Positions 7,979-16,700 of a stretch of DNA of 19,259 nucleotides are shown in pieces; the stretch's first letter is position 1; every line of letters begins with the position of its first letter. The stretch spans positions 232 through 19,490 of the forward strand of contig MGXX01000077.1 of the NCBI GenBank assembly GCA_001801515.1. The letters are read 5' to 3'. The position numbers and the translations under genes were made by a program. The DNA is from Gammaproteobacteria bacterium RIFCSPHIGHO2_12_FULL_38_11. GTDB taxonomy: Bacteria > Pseudomonadota > Gammaproteobacteria > Coxiellales > Coxiellaceae. The notes under the pieces were generated by a model. It did no database searches. It saw nothing but the letters and a program-made list of their open reading frames with translations, and was not told where the DNA came from.

Positions 7979-9991
7979 ATGTTACCTCGCCGAACCCTTG
8001 CCAATGCCATTCGCGCCTTATCCATCGACGCCGTTGAAAAAGCGAATTCGGGCCATCCTGGCATGCCCATGGGTACGGCAGATATCGCACAAGTATTGTG
8101 GTCTGATTTTCTAAAACATAATCCTATTAATCCACACTGGTTTGATCGTGATCGCTTTGTCTTATCTAATGGCCATGGTTGCATGTTGCTCTATTCGCTA
8201 TTGCATTTAACGGGCTATGATTTATCTATCGAAGATTTAAAACAATTTCGGCAACTGCATTCTAAAACACCAGGCCATCCTGAATATGGTTTTACACCGG
8301 GTGTTGAATCCACTGCGGGTCCGTTAGGACAAGGATTGGCGATGGGTGTTGGCATGGCGATCGCTGAGAAACATCTTGCAGCGCAATTTAACGAAGAAAA
8401 TCACGTGCTTGTTGATCATCACACTTATGTGTTTGTAGGTGATGGTTGTTTGATGGAAGGTATTTCGCATGAAGCCTGTTCGCTTGCAGGTACATTGCAG
8501 TTAGGTAAATTAATTGTATTTTACGATGACAATGGTATTTCCATTGATGGTGATTTAACGAGTTGGTTTACAGACAATACCGTGGAACGCTTCAAATCAT
8601 ATCATTGGCAAGTGATTGCTAATGTCGATGGACACGACGCAAATGCTATAAAACAAGCGATTATTGAAGCGCGCGAAGATGTGATGCGCCCAACGTTGAT
8701 TTGTTGTAAAACCGAAATCGGCTTTGGTGCACCCAATTTAGCGGGCAGCGAAAAATGTCATGGCTCCCCATTGGGTGCAGCAGAAGCGGCGCTTGCCAAA
8801 AAAACATTGGATTGGCATTACGCACCTTTTGAAATTCCTGCTGAGATTTATGCAGAATGGGATGCAAAGAAAAAAGGTGCGAAAGCAGAAGCGCAATGGA
8901 GTGGTGATTTTATAAAATACCAAATTGCGTATCCTGAAAAAGCAGCAGAATTTTTGCGTCGCATGACAGGTTTGTTACCGCCTGAATTTGAAATTCACAG
9001 TAATGAATTTATTACCAAAATGATGTTGGAAGAAAAACCGCTTGCAACACGCAAAATGTCGCAAGCATGCATTGAAAATTATTCACTTATTTTGCCGGAA
9101 ATTTTAGGGGGATCAGCTGATTTAAGTGAATCCAATAATACGCGTGGAAAAAACGCGGTTACTTTCACTGAAAAAAATCCTGCGGGAAATTATATTCATT
9201 ATGGTGTACGTGAATTTGGTATGTCGGCAATGATGAATGGATTAGCGTTGCACAAAGGCCTTATTCCTTTTGGCGGTACCTTTTTAACATTTTCTGATTA
9301 TGCAAAAAATGCAGTGCGTATGTCTGCAATCATGCAGCAAAAAGTGATTTATGTGTATTCACACGATTCAATTGGCTTGGGTGAAGATGGTCCAACGCAT
9401 CAGCCGATTGAACATATTGCCATGCTACGCATGATTCCGCATTTTGACGTGTGGCGTCCTTGTGATTTTGCAGAAACGGCTATTGCGTGGCAACAAATGT
9501 TAACACATTCGGGCCCCAGTGCTTTATTATTGACGCGACAAAATGTATCTGCGCAAAAACACATGCCAGATGATATAAAAAATATTGCGCGCGGCGGTTA
9601 TATTTTATTTGAACCTACTGGTGAAATGACGGTAATTATTATTGCTACGGGTTCAGAAGTGCAATTGGCAGTGACGGCTGCAAAAGAATTAGAAGCTGAA
9701 AATATTTTTGTACGGGTTGTGTCTATGCCCTGTTGCGAACGATTTAAAATTCAAGACGCTGCTTATCGCGAGACAGTATTGCCTGATAAAATTCGCGCAC
9801 GATTAGCCGTTGAAGCGGGCGTCCCTGATTATTGGTATCAATTTGTGGGAAGCGATGGCGCAATAATCGGCATTAATACCTTTGGTGCATCAGCACCCGC
9901 AAAAGATGTGTGGCCAGCGTATGGGTTTACGGTAGAAAATGTGAAGCGACAAGTTGAAGCGTTGCGGAGCCACGCGAGAAGCGTCGTATAA
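7979..9991 (+). CDS. tkt: Transketolase
   Basis: Transketolase is a thiamine-diphosphate enzyme that moves two-carbon units between sugar phosphates and links the pentose phosphate pathway to glycolysis. The 670-aa protein aligns with E. coli TktA along its length. The N-terminus [20 protein letters not shown] supports the start at 7979. The ThDP/metal motif is GDGCLMEG followed by DDNGISIDG. The pyrimidine-domain signatures are [13 protein letters not shown] and [15 protein letters not shown], and the C-terminal domain has [10 protein letters not shown] and [10 protein letters not shown]. The last eight residues (RSHARSVV) extend beyond the usual end and are encoded by a locally GC-rich stretch, perhaps a lost stop codon or a repeat remnant. 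It is the first gene of a likely tkt-gap-pgk transcription unit, with gap 54 bp downstream. Confidence 0.97.
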   Translation: MLPRRTLANAIRALSIDAVEKANSGHPGMPMGTADIAQVLWSDFLKHNPINPHWFDRDRFVLSNGHGCMLLYSLLHLTGYDLSIEDLKQFRQLHSKTPGHPEYGFTPGVESTAGPLGQGLAMGVGMAIAEKHLAAQFNEENHVLVDHHTYVFVGDGCLMEGISHEACSLAGTLQLGKLIVFYDDNGISIDGDLTSWFTDNTVERFKSYHWQVIANVDGHDANAIKQAIIEAREDVMRPTLICCKTEIGFGAPNLAGSEKCHGSPLGAAEAALAKKTLDWHYAPFEIPAEIYAEWDAKKKGAKAEAQWSGDFIKYQIAYPEKAAEFLRRMTGLLPPEFEIHSNEFITKMMLEEKPLATRKMSQACIENYSLILPEILGGSADLSESNNTRGKNAVTFTEKNPAGNYIHYGVREFGMSAMMNGLALHKGLIPFGGTFLTFSDYAKNAVRMSAIMQQKVIYVYSHDSIGLGEDGPTHQPIEHIAMLRMIPHFDVWRPCDFAETAIAWQQMLTHSGPSALLLTRQNVSAQKHMPDDIKNIARGGYILFEPTGEMTVIIIATGSEVQLAVTAAKELEAENIFVRVVSMPCCERFKIQDAAYRETVLPDKIRARLAVEAGVPDYWYQFVGSDGAIIGINTFGASAPAKDVWPAYGFTVENVKRQVEALRSHARSVV

Positions 9992-10045
9992 CGTACAATA
10001 ATATTGAATATAAATGTGATAAGTTCGTAAACAGGAGAGAATGCG

Positions 10046-11050
10046 ATGACAATTAAAATAGCAATAAATGGCTTCGGCAGAATTGGCCGCAATATAACAC
10101 GTGCATTGTACGAATCTGATTATCGTGATCGTGTCCAATTGGTTGCGATTAATGATCTCACGGATTTAGCAACGAACGCGCATTTATTAAAATATGACTC
10201 TGTGCATGGCCATTTTTCTGGAAAAATATCCACAAATAATAATGATTTAATAATAAATGATGATCGCATTCGTGTTTTTGCTGAAAGAAACCCAGCTTTA
10301 ATTCCATGGGGTGAATTAGATGTGGACGTTGTTTTGGAATCAACTGGTTTTTTTACCAGTCGTGAAAAAGCGAGTGCGCATTTACAAGGGGGCGCTAAAA
10401 AAGTATTAATTTCAGCACCTGCGGGAAAAGATATTCCAACGATTGTGTATGGTGTCAATCATTTAACATTAAAATCGAGCGACGATATTGTTTCCAATGC
10501 ATCATGCACGACAAATTGTTTGGCGCCATTGGCAAAAATTTTGGATGAAACTTTTGGTATTAAATGTGGATTAATGACAACGGTGCATTCTTACACCTCA
10601 GATCAAAAATTAAATGACACCGCGCATCCGGATTTACGGCGTGCCAGAGCGGCAGCGTTATCCATGATCCCAACAAAAACAGGTGCAGCTGCTGCGGTGG
10701 GTTTGGTGCTGCCAGCATTGGCAGGAAAACTCGATGGTTACGCGGTGCGTGTGCCAACAGCAAATGTGTCTTTGGTTGATTTAACATTTGAAGCTGAAAA
10801 ACCGATGACGGTTGAAGCAATAAATGAAGCATTAAAAGTGGCGTCTGAGGGTGAATTGAAAGGTATTTTAAATTATTGCGAATTACCGTTAGTATCAGTT
10901 GATTTTAATCATTGTTCAGCGTCATCAACGATTGATGCACTTGAAACACGCGTAATTGGTAGTTTAGCGAAAGTGATTTCGTGGTATGACAATGAGTGGG
11001 GTTTTTCGAATAGGATGTTGGATACTGCTTGTGTCATGATGCAAGTATAG
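10046..11050 (+). CDS. gap: Glyceraldehyde-3-phosphate dehydrogenase, type I
   Basis: GAPDH oxidises and phosphorylates glyceraldehyde-3-phosphate to 1,3-bisphosphoglycerate, the substrate of the next gene's product. The 334-aa protein is full length. It has the NAD-binding INGFGRIGR motif at the N-terminus, an Asp-containing AINDLTD that favours NAD, and the active-site [12 protein letters not shown] with catalytic Cys154. The assisting His181 is in [10 protein letters not shown], and the C-terminal [11 protein letters not shown] is typical. AGGAG with 8 nt spacing supports the start. There are 12 bp between its stop and pgk, consistent with co-transcription. It could be confused with erythrose-4-phosphate dehydrogenase (epd), but placement directly before pgk and the overall motif set favour GAPDH. 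Confidence 0.95.
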   Translation: MTIKIAINGFGRIGRNITRALYESDYRDRVQLVAINDLTDLATNAHLLKYDSVHGHFSGKISTNNNDLIINDDRIRVFAERNPALIPWGELDVDVVLESTGFFTSREKASAHLQGGAKKVLISAPAGKDIPTIVYGVNHLTLKSSDDIVSNASCTTNCLAPLAKILDETFGIKCGLMTTVHSYTSDQKLNDTAHPDLRRARAAALSMIPTKTGAAAAVGLVLPALAGKLDGYAVRVPTANVSLVDLTFEAEKPMTVEAINEALKVASEGELKGILNYCELPLVSVDFNHCSASSTIDALETRVIGSLAKVISWYDNEWGFSNRMLDTACVMMQV

Positions 11051-11062
11051 TTGAGTTAAGCG

Positions 11063-12331
11063 ATGACATATCACAAACTCACCGACCTCAACCTCACTAA
11101 GCAACGCGTATTAATTCGTGAAGATTTTAATGTGCCGATGAAAGACGGTGTGATTTTAGATGACACACGAATTCGCGCGGCCATTCCCACGATAAAATAT
11201 GCATTGGATCACGGTGCAGCGGTGATTTTGATGTCGCATCTTGGCAGACCCACGGAAGTGCTGGCGCAAAATACAAATATCACAGAAACGCGGGCACAAG
11301 CTTGCGTGCCGCATATAAATATCACAGAAACGCGGGCACAAGTCTGCGTGCCGTACTCGCTTCAGCCCATTGCAATGCGACTCTCTCAACTACTTAATAA
11401 ACCTGTGAAATTCATTTCAGACTGGATCAACGGTTTCCCCATCAATCCTGGCGAAATAGTCTTATGTGAAAACGTAAGATTATTAAAAGGCGAAAAAGCC
11501 TGCGATAAAGCATTATCACAAAAAATGGCTGAATTATGTGATATTTTTGTGATGGATGCGTTTGCAACAGCGCATCGCGCAGAAGCTTCAACTGCAGGTG
11601 TAGCAAAATACGCAAAAAAAGCGTGCGCAGGATTATTATTAGATGCTGAATTAACGGCATTATCAAATGCTTTAACGCATCCGCAAAAACCCGTTGTTGC
11701 AATTGTCGGTGGATCAAAAGTATCGACGAAAATGCAGGTGCTCGAATCATTAATAAATAAAGTAGACGTACTAATTGTCGGCGGTGGTATCGCCAATACT
11801 TTTCTCGCAGCCGAAGGCTTTGCTGTTGGCAATTCATTAATTGAAAAAGACTGGATTATGCCTGCAAAAAAATTACTAAAAAGAGCAGCAGACAAAAAAG
11901 TTTTAATCCCATTGCCAATTGACGTTGCTGTTGCAAAAAGCTTTTCTGCATCAGAAAAAGCGGTGATTAAACTAATTAATAAAATTAATTCAGATGAAAT
12001 GATTTTAGATGTTGGCCCGCAAACTGCAGAAACCTATGCGGAAATAATGAAAAATGCCAAAACCATTATTTGGAATGGCCCTGTTGGCGTATTTGAATTT
12101 CCTGAATTTTCAAAAGGTACAAAAGCATTAGCATCTGCTATTGCCAATTCAAATGCCTTTTCAATTGCGGGGGGCGGCGATACATTATCCGCCATTGCGC
12201 AATTTCACATAGCTGAAAAAATTTCTTATCTTTCCACAGGCGGTGGTGCATTTTTAGAGTGGATGGAAGGAAAGTGCTTGCCGGGGGTTGAAGTGTTATA
12301 TTTCGATAGGCCTGTAAAAACGAGTAATTAA
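11063..12331 (+). CDS. pgk: Phosphoglycerate kinase with a duplicated in-frame insertion
   Basis: Pgk transfers phosphate from 1,3-bisphosphoglycerate to ADP. The protein is 422 aa, about 30 longer than usual. It shows the substrate-binding REDFNVP and SHLGRPTE motifs in the N-terminal domain. The hinge and nucleotide domain have [23 protein letters not shown] and [11 protein letters not shown], and the C-terminal signature is [10 protein letters not shown] and [13 protein letters not shown]. All catalytic motifs are present. The extra length comes mainly from residues 72-99, two 14-residue copies of N-I-T-E-T-R-A-Q-(A/V)-C-V-P placed in the surface loop after LGRP. The last 46 or so codons are repeated 1,108 bp downstream beyond a broken rhuM-like gene, so the present 3' end may be an imported replacement. 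It is likely co-transcribed with gap. Confidence 0.96.
   Translation: MTYHKLTDLNLTKQRVLIREDFNVPMKDGVILDDTRIRAAIPTIKYALDHGAAVILMSHLGRPTEVLAQNTNITETRAQACVPHINITETRAQVCVPYSLQPIAMRLSQLLNKPVKFISDWINGFPINPGEIVLCENVRLLKGEKACDKALSQKMAELCDIFVMDAFATAHRAEASTAGVAKYAKKACAGLLLDAELTALSNALTHPQKPVVAIVGGSKVSTKMQVLESLINKVDVLIVGGGIANTFLAAEGFAVGNSLIEKDWIMPAKKLLKRAADKKVLIPLPIDVAVAKSFSASEKAVIKLINKINSDEMILDVGPQTAETYAEIMKNAKTIIWNGPVGVFEFPEFSKGTKALASAIANSNAFSIAGGGDTLSAIAQFHIAEKISYLSTGGGAFLEWMEGKCLPGVEVLYFDRPVKTSN
11275..11358 (+). repeat. Two tandem 42-bp repeats inserted in frame in pgk
   Basis: Units 11275-11316 and 11317-11358 differ at only a few positions and encode two 14-residue copies. Each holds ATCACAGAAACGCG followed by an imperfect hairpin around GGGCAC and GTGCC. 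The same 14-mer, with one change, occurs at 19186-19199 and is again followed by a hairpin, so this is a dispersed element that entered pgk and was duplicated there. The insertion keeps the frame and lies in a loop that varies in length in the family. Confidence 0.8.
12166..12302 (+). repeat. Direct repeat, left copy (functional pgk 3' end)
   Basis: This 137-bp stretch of pgk is repeated at 13274-13410. By my alignment there are 8 mismatches and no gaps (129 of 137 identical). It starts at the conserved AGGGDT codons and stops two codons past GVEVL. After it, pgk continues for nine further residues (FDRPVKTSN). The two copies flank the rhuM remnant like the ends of an inserted cassette. Confidence 0.85.
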
Positions 12332-12339
12332 CGGTTTTT

Positions 12340-13171
12340 TCATTCGCTTTTTAAAATCAGTTTTAGTTGTTTATCAAAATCAGATTCAATTTTTTGGTGC
12401 TTATTAAAATATTTGTATTCTTCCAGGGCTTTTTGATCAGCATGTGTTTTGCTAATAGTACCTTTTCCGTTAAGTATTTTGTACGCATTAAAACTTAAAA
12501 ATTTATCAACGCTGTCAGCTAAGTTTTGCATGGTCAGGACAATGTGTTGCTCATGTTTTCCCAGCAATGGCATAGTGAAATTTATTTTGAATCATGGCAT
12601 AAAAATTTTGGCTGAGCGTTGAATTTTTATCATAATCGGTGCTGATTTCTGAAAAAATATCAGTGATTTGTTGATAAATGCGTCGCTCACTGGTACGTAT
12701 CGACCGAATACGCTCGAGTAATTCTTTAAAATAATCTTCGCCAAAAGTTTGTTCGCCTTGCTTCAAGCGTTCATCATCCAGAACAAAACCTTTTATAATA
12801 AATTCTTTTAAGACTTGTGTTGCCCAAATGCGGAATTGAGTTGCTCGTTTAGAGTTTACGCGATAACCGACTGCGATAATTGCGTCTAAATTGTAGAATT
12901 TTAGGGTTCTCCGCACCTGACGATTGCTCTCATTTCGAACTACCGAGAATTCCTCGGTAGTTGCTCTTTCGACTAACTCACCCTCGGCGAATATGTTTTT
13001 TAGATGTTGGCCTGTATTATCTGATGAGGTATCAAAAAGTTCAGCCATGGTCTTTTGTGTTAGCCAAATAGTTTCATTTTTCAAAAAAACGCGAACATTG
13101 ATTTTTTCATCGGCTGTTGCATAAAGTAAAAAAGGTGTTTCAACATTATGTTGTATTGATTTTTTATCCAT
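12340..13171 (-). pseudogene. RhuM-family gene broken by internal deletion and frameshift
   Basis: The N-terminal 206 residues (from the ATG at 13171, behind AAGG) match the virulence-associated RhuM family: WLTQKTMAELFDTS, then FYNLDAIIAVGYRVNSKRAT and IKGFVLDDERLK, a DNA-binding-like module also seen in phage antirepressor-type proteins. The frame stops at FHYAIAGKT near 12551. The family's C-terminal part resumes in another frame (LADSVDKFLSFNAYKIL...ESDFDKQLKLI, 12340-12573). The stretch that normally follows AGKTAAE, roughly 50-80 residues, is missing, so a deletion plus a frame change has inactivated the gene. Its 3' end is 8 bp from the pgk stop and convergent with pgk. RhuM proteins are common on pathogenicity islands and prophages; their biochemical role is not settled. 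Confidence 0.85.
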
Positions 13172-13273
13172 TTTATTATTACCTTACCAACTAGGTTTTC
13201 TTCAGCGATAATACTCTATTTTTAGGATAATCTCATTGCCCATTTACAATAGAAACAGGATATTCTTTCTTTA

Positions 13274-13412
13274 TGCGGGCGGCGGCGATACATTATCTGC
13301 GATTGCGCAATTTCACATAGCCGAAAAAATTTCTTATCTTTCTACGGGCGGTGGTGCATTTTTAGAGTGGATGGAAGGAAAGTGCTTGCCGGGGGTTGAG
13401 GCGTTATATTAA
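13274..13412 (+). pseudogene. Displaced pgk 3'-end copy
   Basis: The fragment keeps the pgk reading frame ([12 protein letters not shown], then [13 protein letters not shown]) and ends GVEALY-stop at 13410-13412. Against the intact gene, seven of eight differences are synonymous and one changes Val to Ala. So both copies evolved under coding constraint before coming together; it is not a recently decayed duplicate. It has no start or upstream domain. Its stop overlaps the 3' end of the convergent DUF4143 gene by a few bases, suggesting that this is the original junction between pgk and that gene. Confidence 0.85.
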
Positions 13413-14543
13413 TTCCCCTGACCATAATTTTTCTAAGAAATGCTTCCAAGGTAGGCAATGAATATGGTTGCAAATTATTTTTGGCTCTGTTTCAAAAGAA
13501 ACAATGATACATTGCTTTACATGATGCTCTGATTGTAATATTTTCAGTGCTGTTGCATCGGTTTCGTGTACGCGTTTAGCTGTTTTAATTTCAATGGCAA
13601 CTTCCATGTCATTTAAAATAAAATCTACTTCTAATCCAGTCGATGTTCTCCAATACCTTATGTCGAGTTCGGGATTTTTGTAGGCTTTATAGGCGATTAA
13701 TTCCATTAAAATATAATGTTCAAACGATTTTCCAAATTCAGATGTCCCTATTTTTGGTGTGCGTCGTGCTAGGTAATTTGTAACACCGACATCAAATAAA
13801 TAAAATTTTTCAGTTTCAATTAAGCGACGATCGATTGCCCGTTTCCAAGGCGCTAAACGAAAACCCAATAATGTATCTTCTAATATTTGAAAATAGCTGC
13901 GCACGACTTTTGCGCTCACACCGGATTCACGTGCGACATTAGTGTAATTTAATAATTCGCCAGTGGTCAGTGCGGCAACTTTTAAAAACTCTGAAAATGC
14001 AGGGATATTTTGCACGACTGCTTCCGCTGCAATTTCTTCTTTTAAATAATCTGCAATATATGAACGTAATTCTTGTATAGGATCAATTGATAAATAATGC
14101 GCTGGCAATAAACCAGATATCATTATTTTTTCGAAATCAATATGCGTTAACTCGGGATAGCACAAGGGATGCATTGTATATCGCCATGCTCTTCCGCCTA
14201 ATAAATTAGCGTGATGTTGGCGTAATTTTCTAGGACTGGAACCACTTAATAAAAATGAAAGTGACGTATTTTCAATAAGCCAATGCACTTCGTTTAAAAT
14301 GTCTGGCACCATTTGTACTTCATCAACAATGATTCGTTTGTTTGAGCTTGCATATCGTTCGCGAAGTAGGGCGGGTCTTGAAATATAATCGGCAAAAACA
14401 TCTGTTTTTAGAAAATCAATGACAATGGAATCTTTGAAATGCTTGCTCAACCAGTAGCTTTTACCCACTTTTCTAGGACCCCATAGAAAAGCGGATTTGT
14501 CGCTGGGTAAATTCATTGTAAAAATGCGTTTTATCGATTTCAT
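13404..14543 (-). CDS. AAA-family ATPase with DUF4143 domain (second member)
   Basis: A 379-aa ATPase of the same broad family as the 3388-4698 gene but clearly divergent. The Walker A motif GPRKVGKS is at residues 22-29, Walker B IIVDEVQ contains D74 and E75, and the sensor region is [10 protein letters not shown]. The middle part ([20 protein letters not shown]) looks like the winged-helix segment usual in these proteins. The C-terminal GLEVDFILN...VAIEIKTAK is the nuclease-like DUF4143 core. It appears complete. The start at 14543 lies only 6 bp from a consensus -10 box, so the mRNA is probably leaderless. It is divergent from pyk and convergent with the pgk fragment. Function is unknown; members are often found in mobile or defence-like settings. 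Confidence 0.9.
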   Translation of the reverse strand: MKSIKRIFTMNLPSDKSAFLWGPRKVGKSYWLSKHFKDSIVIDFLKTDVFADYISRPALLRERYASSNKRIIVDEVQMVPDILNEVHWLIENTSLSFLLSGSSPRKLRQHHANLLGGRAWRYTMHPLCYPELTHIDFEKIMISGLLPAHYLSIDPIQELRSYIADYLKEEIAAEAVVQNIPAFSEFLKVAALTTGELLNYTNVARESGVSAKVVRSYFQILEDTLLGFRLAPWKRAIDRRLIETEKFYLFDVGVTNYLARRTPKIGTSEFGKSFEHYILMELIAYKAYKNPELDIRYWRTSTGLEVDFILNDMEVAIEIKTAKRVHETDATALKILQSEHHVKQCIIVSFETEPKIICNHIHCLPWKHFLEKLWSGELI

Positions 14544-14549
14544 TTGAAC

Positions 14550-14577
14550 ATTATAACAGGATAAAGTTTCCTGTCAA
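14550..14577 (-). promoter_or_regulatory. Consensus sigma70 promoter, leaderless, for the DUF4143 ATPase
   Basis: On the minus strand TTGACA (14572-14577), a 16-nt spacer and TATAAT (14550-14555) match the sigma70 consensus at every base. Only six nucleotides (GTTCAA) separate the -10 box from the ATG, so transcription should begin at or beside the start codon and leave no room for a Shine-Dalgarno site. Confidence 0.8.
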
Positions 14578-14597
14578 GGTGCTTTATCCGGATAAAG
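14558..14597. promoter_or_regulatory. Candidate operator: repeated TTTATCC/GGATAAA half-sites
   Basis: A perfect 16-bp palindrome CTTTATCCGGATAAAG (14582-14597) lies just upstream of the -35 box. A third half-site, GGATAAAG (14559-14566), lies in the promoter spacer. Placement over a consensus promoter suggests binding of a dimeric repressor, possibly autoregulation by the ATPase. This is inference from position and symmetry. Confidence 0.55.
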
Positions 14598-14629
14598 ACC
14601 CCTTCTGGGAAATTTTATCTTATACAAAG

Positions 14630-14657
14630 TTACGTTACATATCTTTATGTAACGTAA
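14630..14657. promoter_or_regulatory. 11-bp inverted repeat upstream of pyk
   Basis: TTACGTTACAT (14630-14640) and its exact complement ATGTAACGTAA (14647-14657) are separated by six bases. There is no T-run on either side, so it is more likely a protein-binding site than a terminator. Its right edge reaches the expected -35 region of the pyk promoter. Confidence 0.5.
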
Positions 14658-14675
14658 ACCTATATAACCCCTTTA

Positions 14676-14684
14676 TGATATAAT
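14676..14684 (+). promoter_or_regulatory. Extended -10 promoter for pyk
   Basis: TGATATAAT is a perfect extended -10 (TGnTATAAT) with no recognisable -35, as expected for this promoter class. The transcription start would be near 14691, about 28 nt before the pyk ATG. It gives pyk independent expression now that the region between pgk and pyk is filled by minus-strand genes. Confidence 0.6.
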
Positions 14685-14718
14685 TCTTTAATTTATTAAA
14701 CCTCCAAACAGGCCATTT

Positions 14719-16176
14719 ATGAATTTACTTCAAGACGATCACCACATGCGACGCACTAAAATCCTAGCTACCCTTGGGCCAGCAACCGACACCCCTGAAA
14801 TGATGGAAAAACTACTCAAAGCGGGTGTTAATTGCGTGCGCCTCAATTTTTCACATGGCACGCATGCGGATCATCAGAAAAGAATTGAATTGCTGCGGTC
14901 AACGGCGGAAAAATTAAATTGTATTATTGGTGTGTTAGGGGATTTACAAGGTCCGAAAATTCGTATTGCCAAATTTAAAGACGGAAAAATTCATTTAAAT
15001 GTGGGTGATCAATTTATTTTAGATGCAAAAATGGATGTAACAGCTGGCACACAATTGGCTGTTGGAATTGATTATAAAGAATTACCGAATGATTTAATTT
15101 CGGGCGATATTTTATTATTGAACGATGGATTATTAGTGTTTCGCGTTGAGAAAATAGAAGGCTCGCGCGTATTTTGCATTGTTGTTCAAGGGGGTGAGTT
15201 ATCTGATCATAAAGGCATTAATAAAAAAGGCGGTGGATTAACAGCAAAAGCATTAACCGATAAAGACCGTGAGGATTTAATGTTTGCGGTTAAATTAAAT
15301 GTGGATTATTTGGCAATTTCATTTCCGCGTAATGCACAACACATGCATGAGGCGAGAGAATTAATTAAAGAAGCAAAAGGCAATTGCGGGGTTATTGCAA
15401 AAATTGAGCGTGCTGAAGCAGTTGCTGCATTAGATGAAATTATTTTAGCCAGTGATGGTGTGATGGTAGCGCGAGGTGATTTAGCGGTTGAAATCGGGGA
15501 TGCTGAAGTGCCGATGGTGCAAAAACATATTATTCAACGTTGTAGAACATTGGATAAACCGGTGATTATTGCAACACAAATGATGGAATCGATGATTCAT
15601 TCGCCTGTGCCAACACGTGCTGAAGTATCTGACGTTGCCAATGCTGTTTTAGACCATGTGGATTGTGTGATGTGTTCTGCAGAAACAGCAACAGGCGAAT
15701 TCCCCATTGAAACAATTCAGGCGATGGATAGAACTTGTCGTGTTGTTGAAATGCAGCCAAAAACACAGCAATCAAAACACCGCGTAGAATGTGAGTTCAA
15801 ACGTATTGATGAAGCCATTGCGATGGCAACTATTTACACGGCCAATCATTTTGCAATGCGCGCAGTGATTGCATTAACGGAGTCGGGTGCAACGGCATTG
15901 TGGATGTCGCGTATTCGCACGGGGTTGCCCATTTATGGATTAAGTCGATTTCAACGAACCTTGGGAAAAATGACTTTATATCGCGGTGTTTATGCTATTT
16001 ACTTTGATGTAACAAAATGCACGCGTGCTGATATTAATTTAAAAGCGATTAATTTATTAGAAGAAAAAAAATTATTGGTAAAGGGCGACCGTGTTATTTT
16101 AACAAAAGGCGATCACCTTGGCCGTAGTGGCGGTTCAAATGCGATGAAAATTTTAGTAGTAGGAGAAACCTTATGA
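14719..16176 (+). CDS. pykA: Pyruvate kinase, PykA (type II) subfamily
   Basis: Pyruvate kinase converts phosphoenolpyruvate and ADP to pyruvate and ATP. The 485-aa protein resembles E. coli PykA more than PykF: RRTKILATLGPATD, ILGDLQGPKIR, HKGINKKGGGLTAKALT and YLAISFPR. The catalytic-core signature IAKIERAEAV and the ASDGVMVARGDLAVEIG segment are present, as is TQMMESMIHSPVPTRAEVSDVANAVLD. The C-terminal regulatory domain with YRGVYAIYFD is complete. Two starts are possible: 14719, with AGG six bases before it, and 14746 (MRRTKIL), which has no ribosome-binding site; I prefer 14719, which adds nine residues. Its stop overlaps the next ATG by four bases. It ends the glycolytic block that starts with tkt but has its own promoter. 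Confidence 0.96.
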   Translation: MNLLQDDHHMRRTKILATLGPATDTPEMMEKLLKAGVNCVRLNFSHGTHADHQKRIELLRSTAEKLNCIIGVLGDLQGPKIRIAKFKDGKIHLNVGDQFILDAKMDVTAGTQLAVGIDYKELPNDLISGDILLLNDGLLVFRVEKIEGSRVFCIVVQGGELSDHKGINKKGGGLTAKALTDKDREDLMFAVKLNVDYLAISFPRNAQHMHEARELIKEAKGNCGVIAKIERAEAVAALDEIILASDGVMVARGDLAVEIGDAEVPMVQKHIIQRCRTLDKPVIIATQMMESMIHSPVPTRAEVSDVANAVLDHVDCVMCSAETATGEFPIETIQAMDRTCRVVEMQPKTQQSKHRVECEFKRIDEAIAMATIYTANHFAMRAVIALTESGATALWMSRIRTGLPIYGLSRFQRTLGKMTLYRGVYAIYFDVTKCTRADINLKAINLLEEKKLLVKGDRVILTKGDHLGRSGGSNAMKILVVGETL

Positions 16177-16367
16177 GTACATGGATGCAATTATTATTTT
16201 TATTGTGTGCAGGCATTTTAATTTGGTTTGGCGTGAAATTTATTCGCAATAATCCGGGGCAGTTTAGCAAAGAAAATATCGGAAAAAGTTTTTATACCAC
16301 TGGTATTTTGACGTTAGGATTAATTGCTTTTGTCGCTTTGTTGGTTTTCTTGTTAAAGCATAATTAA
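16173..16367 (+). CDS. Small two-helix membrane protein, 64 aa
   Basis: I do not recognise this protein. It starts in an ATGA overlap with the pyk stop and has a strong AGGAG site seven bases before the ATG, so it is translationally coupled to pyk and surely translated. Two hydrophobic helices (about residues 5-22 and 42-61) are joined by a polar, basic stretch FIRNNPGQFSKENIGKS. This predicts a hairpin in the inner membrane with both ends on the same side. No signal-peptide cleavage site or known motif is seen. A short GGAGT-ACA-ACTCC hairpin just downstream (16371-16383) followed by T-rich sequence could be a weak terminator. Confidence 0.8.
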   Translation: MSTWMQLLFLLCAGILIWFGVKFIRNNPGQFSKENIGKSFYTTGILTLGLIAFVALLVFLLKHN

Positions 16368-16700
16368 GACGGAGTACAACTCCTTGAAATTTGTTTTCTG
16401 CCGATGATTTGCAGCAAGAACAAGAAAAAGCAGCAAAAATGATACAGTGCGCATGTTCCTAAGCGGTTTGCTTCTAAAAAATCAGGAAATTCAATAAATG
16501 ATGTAAGGATATGCGCAAAGGCGCTATTCCTACCATCGCGTAAATCAACATGTTATCTGTCAAACCTTTCTAACTCATTGATATAGCAATCTAAAATATT
16601 TTAATGAAATTTTAACGCCTTAATAATACTTTCATATTCGTAGTCTATACTTAATTCAAGTGAAACTTTACTTTATACGACTTTACTTAAGTGAGGGTTT
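16368..16700. other. 333-bp spacer with possible gene remnant and the promoter region of the next gene
   Basis: No intact gene is visible. Near 16390-16540 the plus strand reads as short open pieces in two frames: first ADDLQQEQEKAAKMIQ, then after a one-base shift PKRFASKKSGNSINDV. The composition (Gln/Glu/Lys/Ala, then an IQ-like step and basic residues) is like the IQ segment of the following gene, so this may be a decayed relative. Closer to the next gene, TATACT (16646-16651) is a possible -10 without a clear -35. CTTAA occurs three times (16619, 16650, 16686). Confidence 0.35.

Noticed and set aside
11275..11358. CRISPR-like tandem repeat
   Set aside because: Only two directly adjoining units with no spacers, in frame within pgk.
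11386..11895. Long open frames antisense to pgk
   Set aside because: The sense frame carries every Pgk motif; the antisense frames have no recognisable protein features or ribosome-binding sites.
16600..16700. PmrA-type regulatory box (TTAA repeats) upstream of the IQ-motif gene
   Set aside because: CTTAA occurs three times, but the intervals (31 and 36 bp, or 8 bp for the closest TTAA pair) do not fit the roughly one-helical-turn spacing expected; the region is AT-rich enough for chance.
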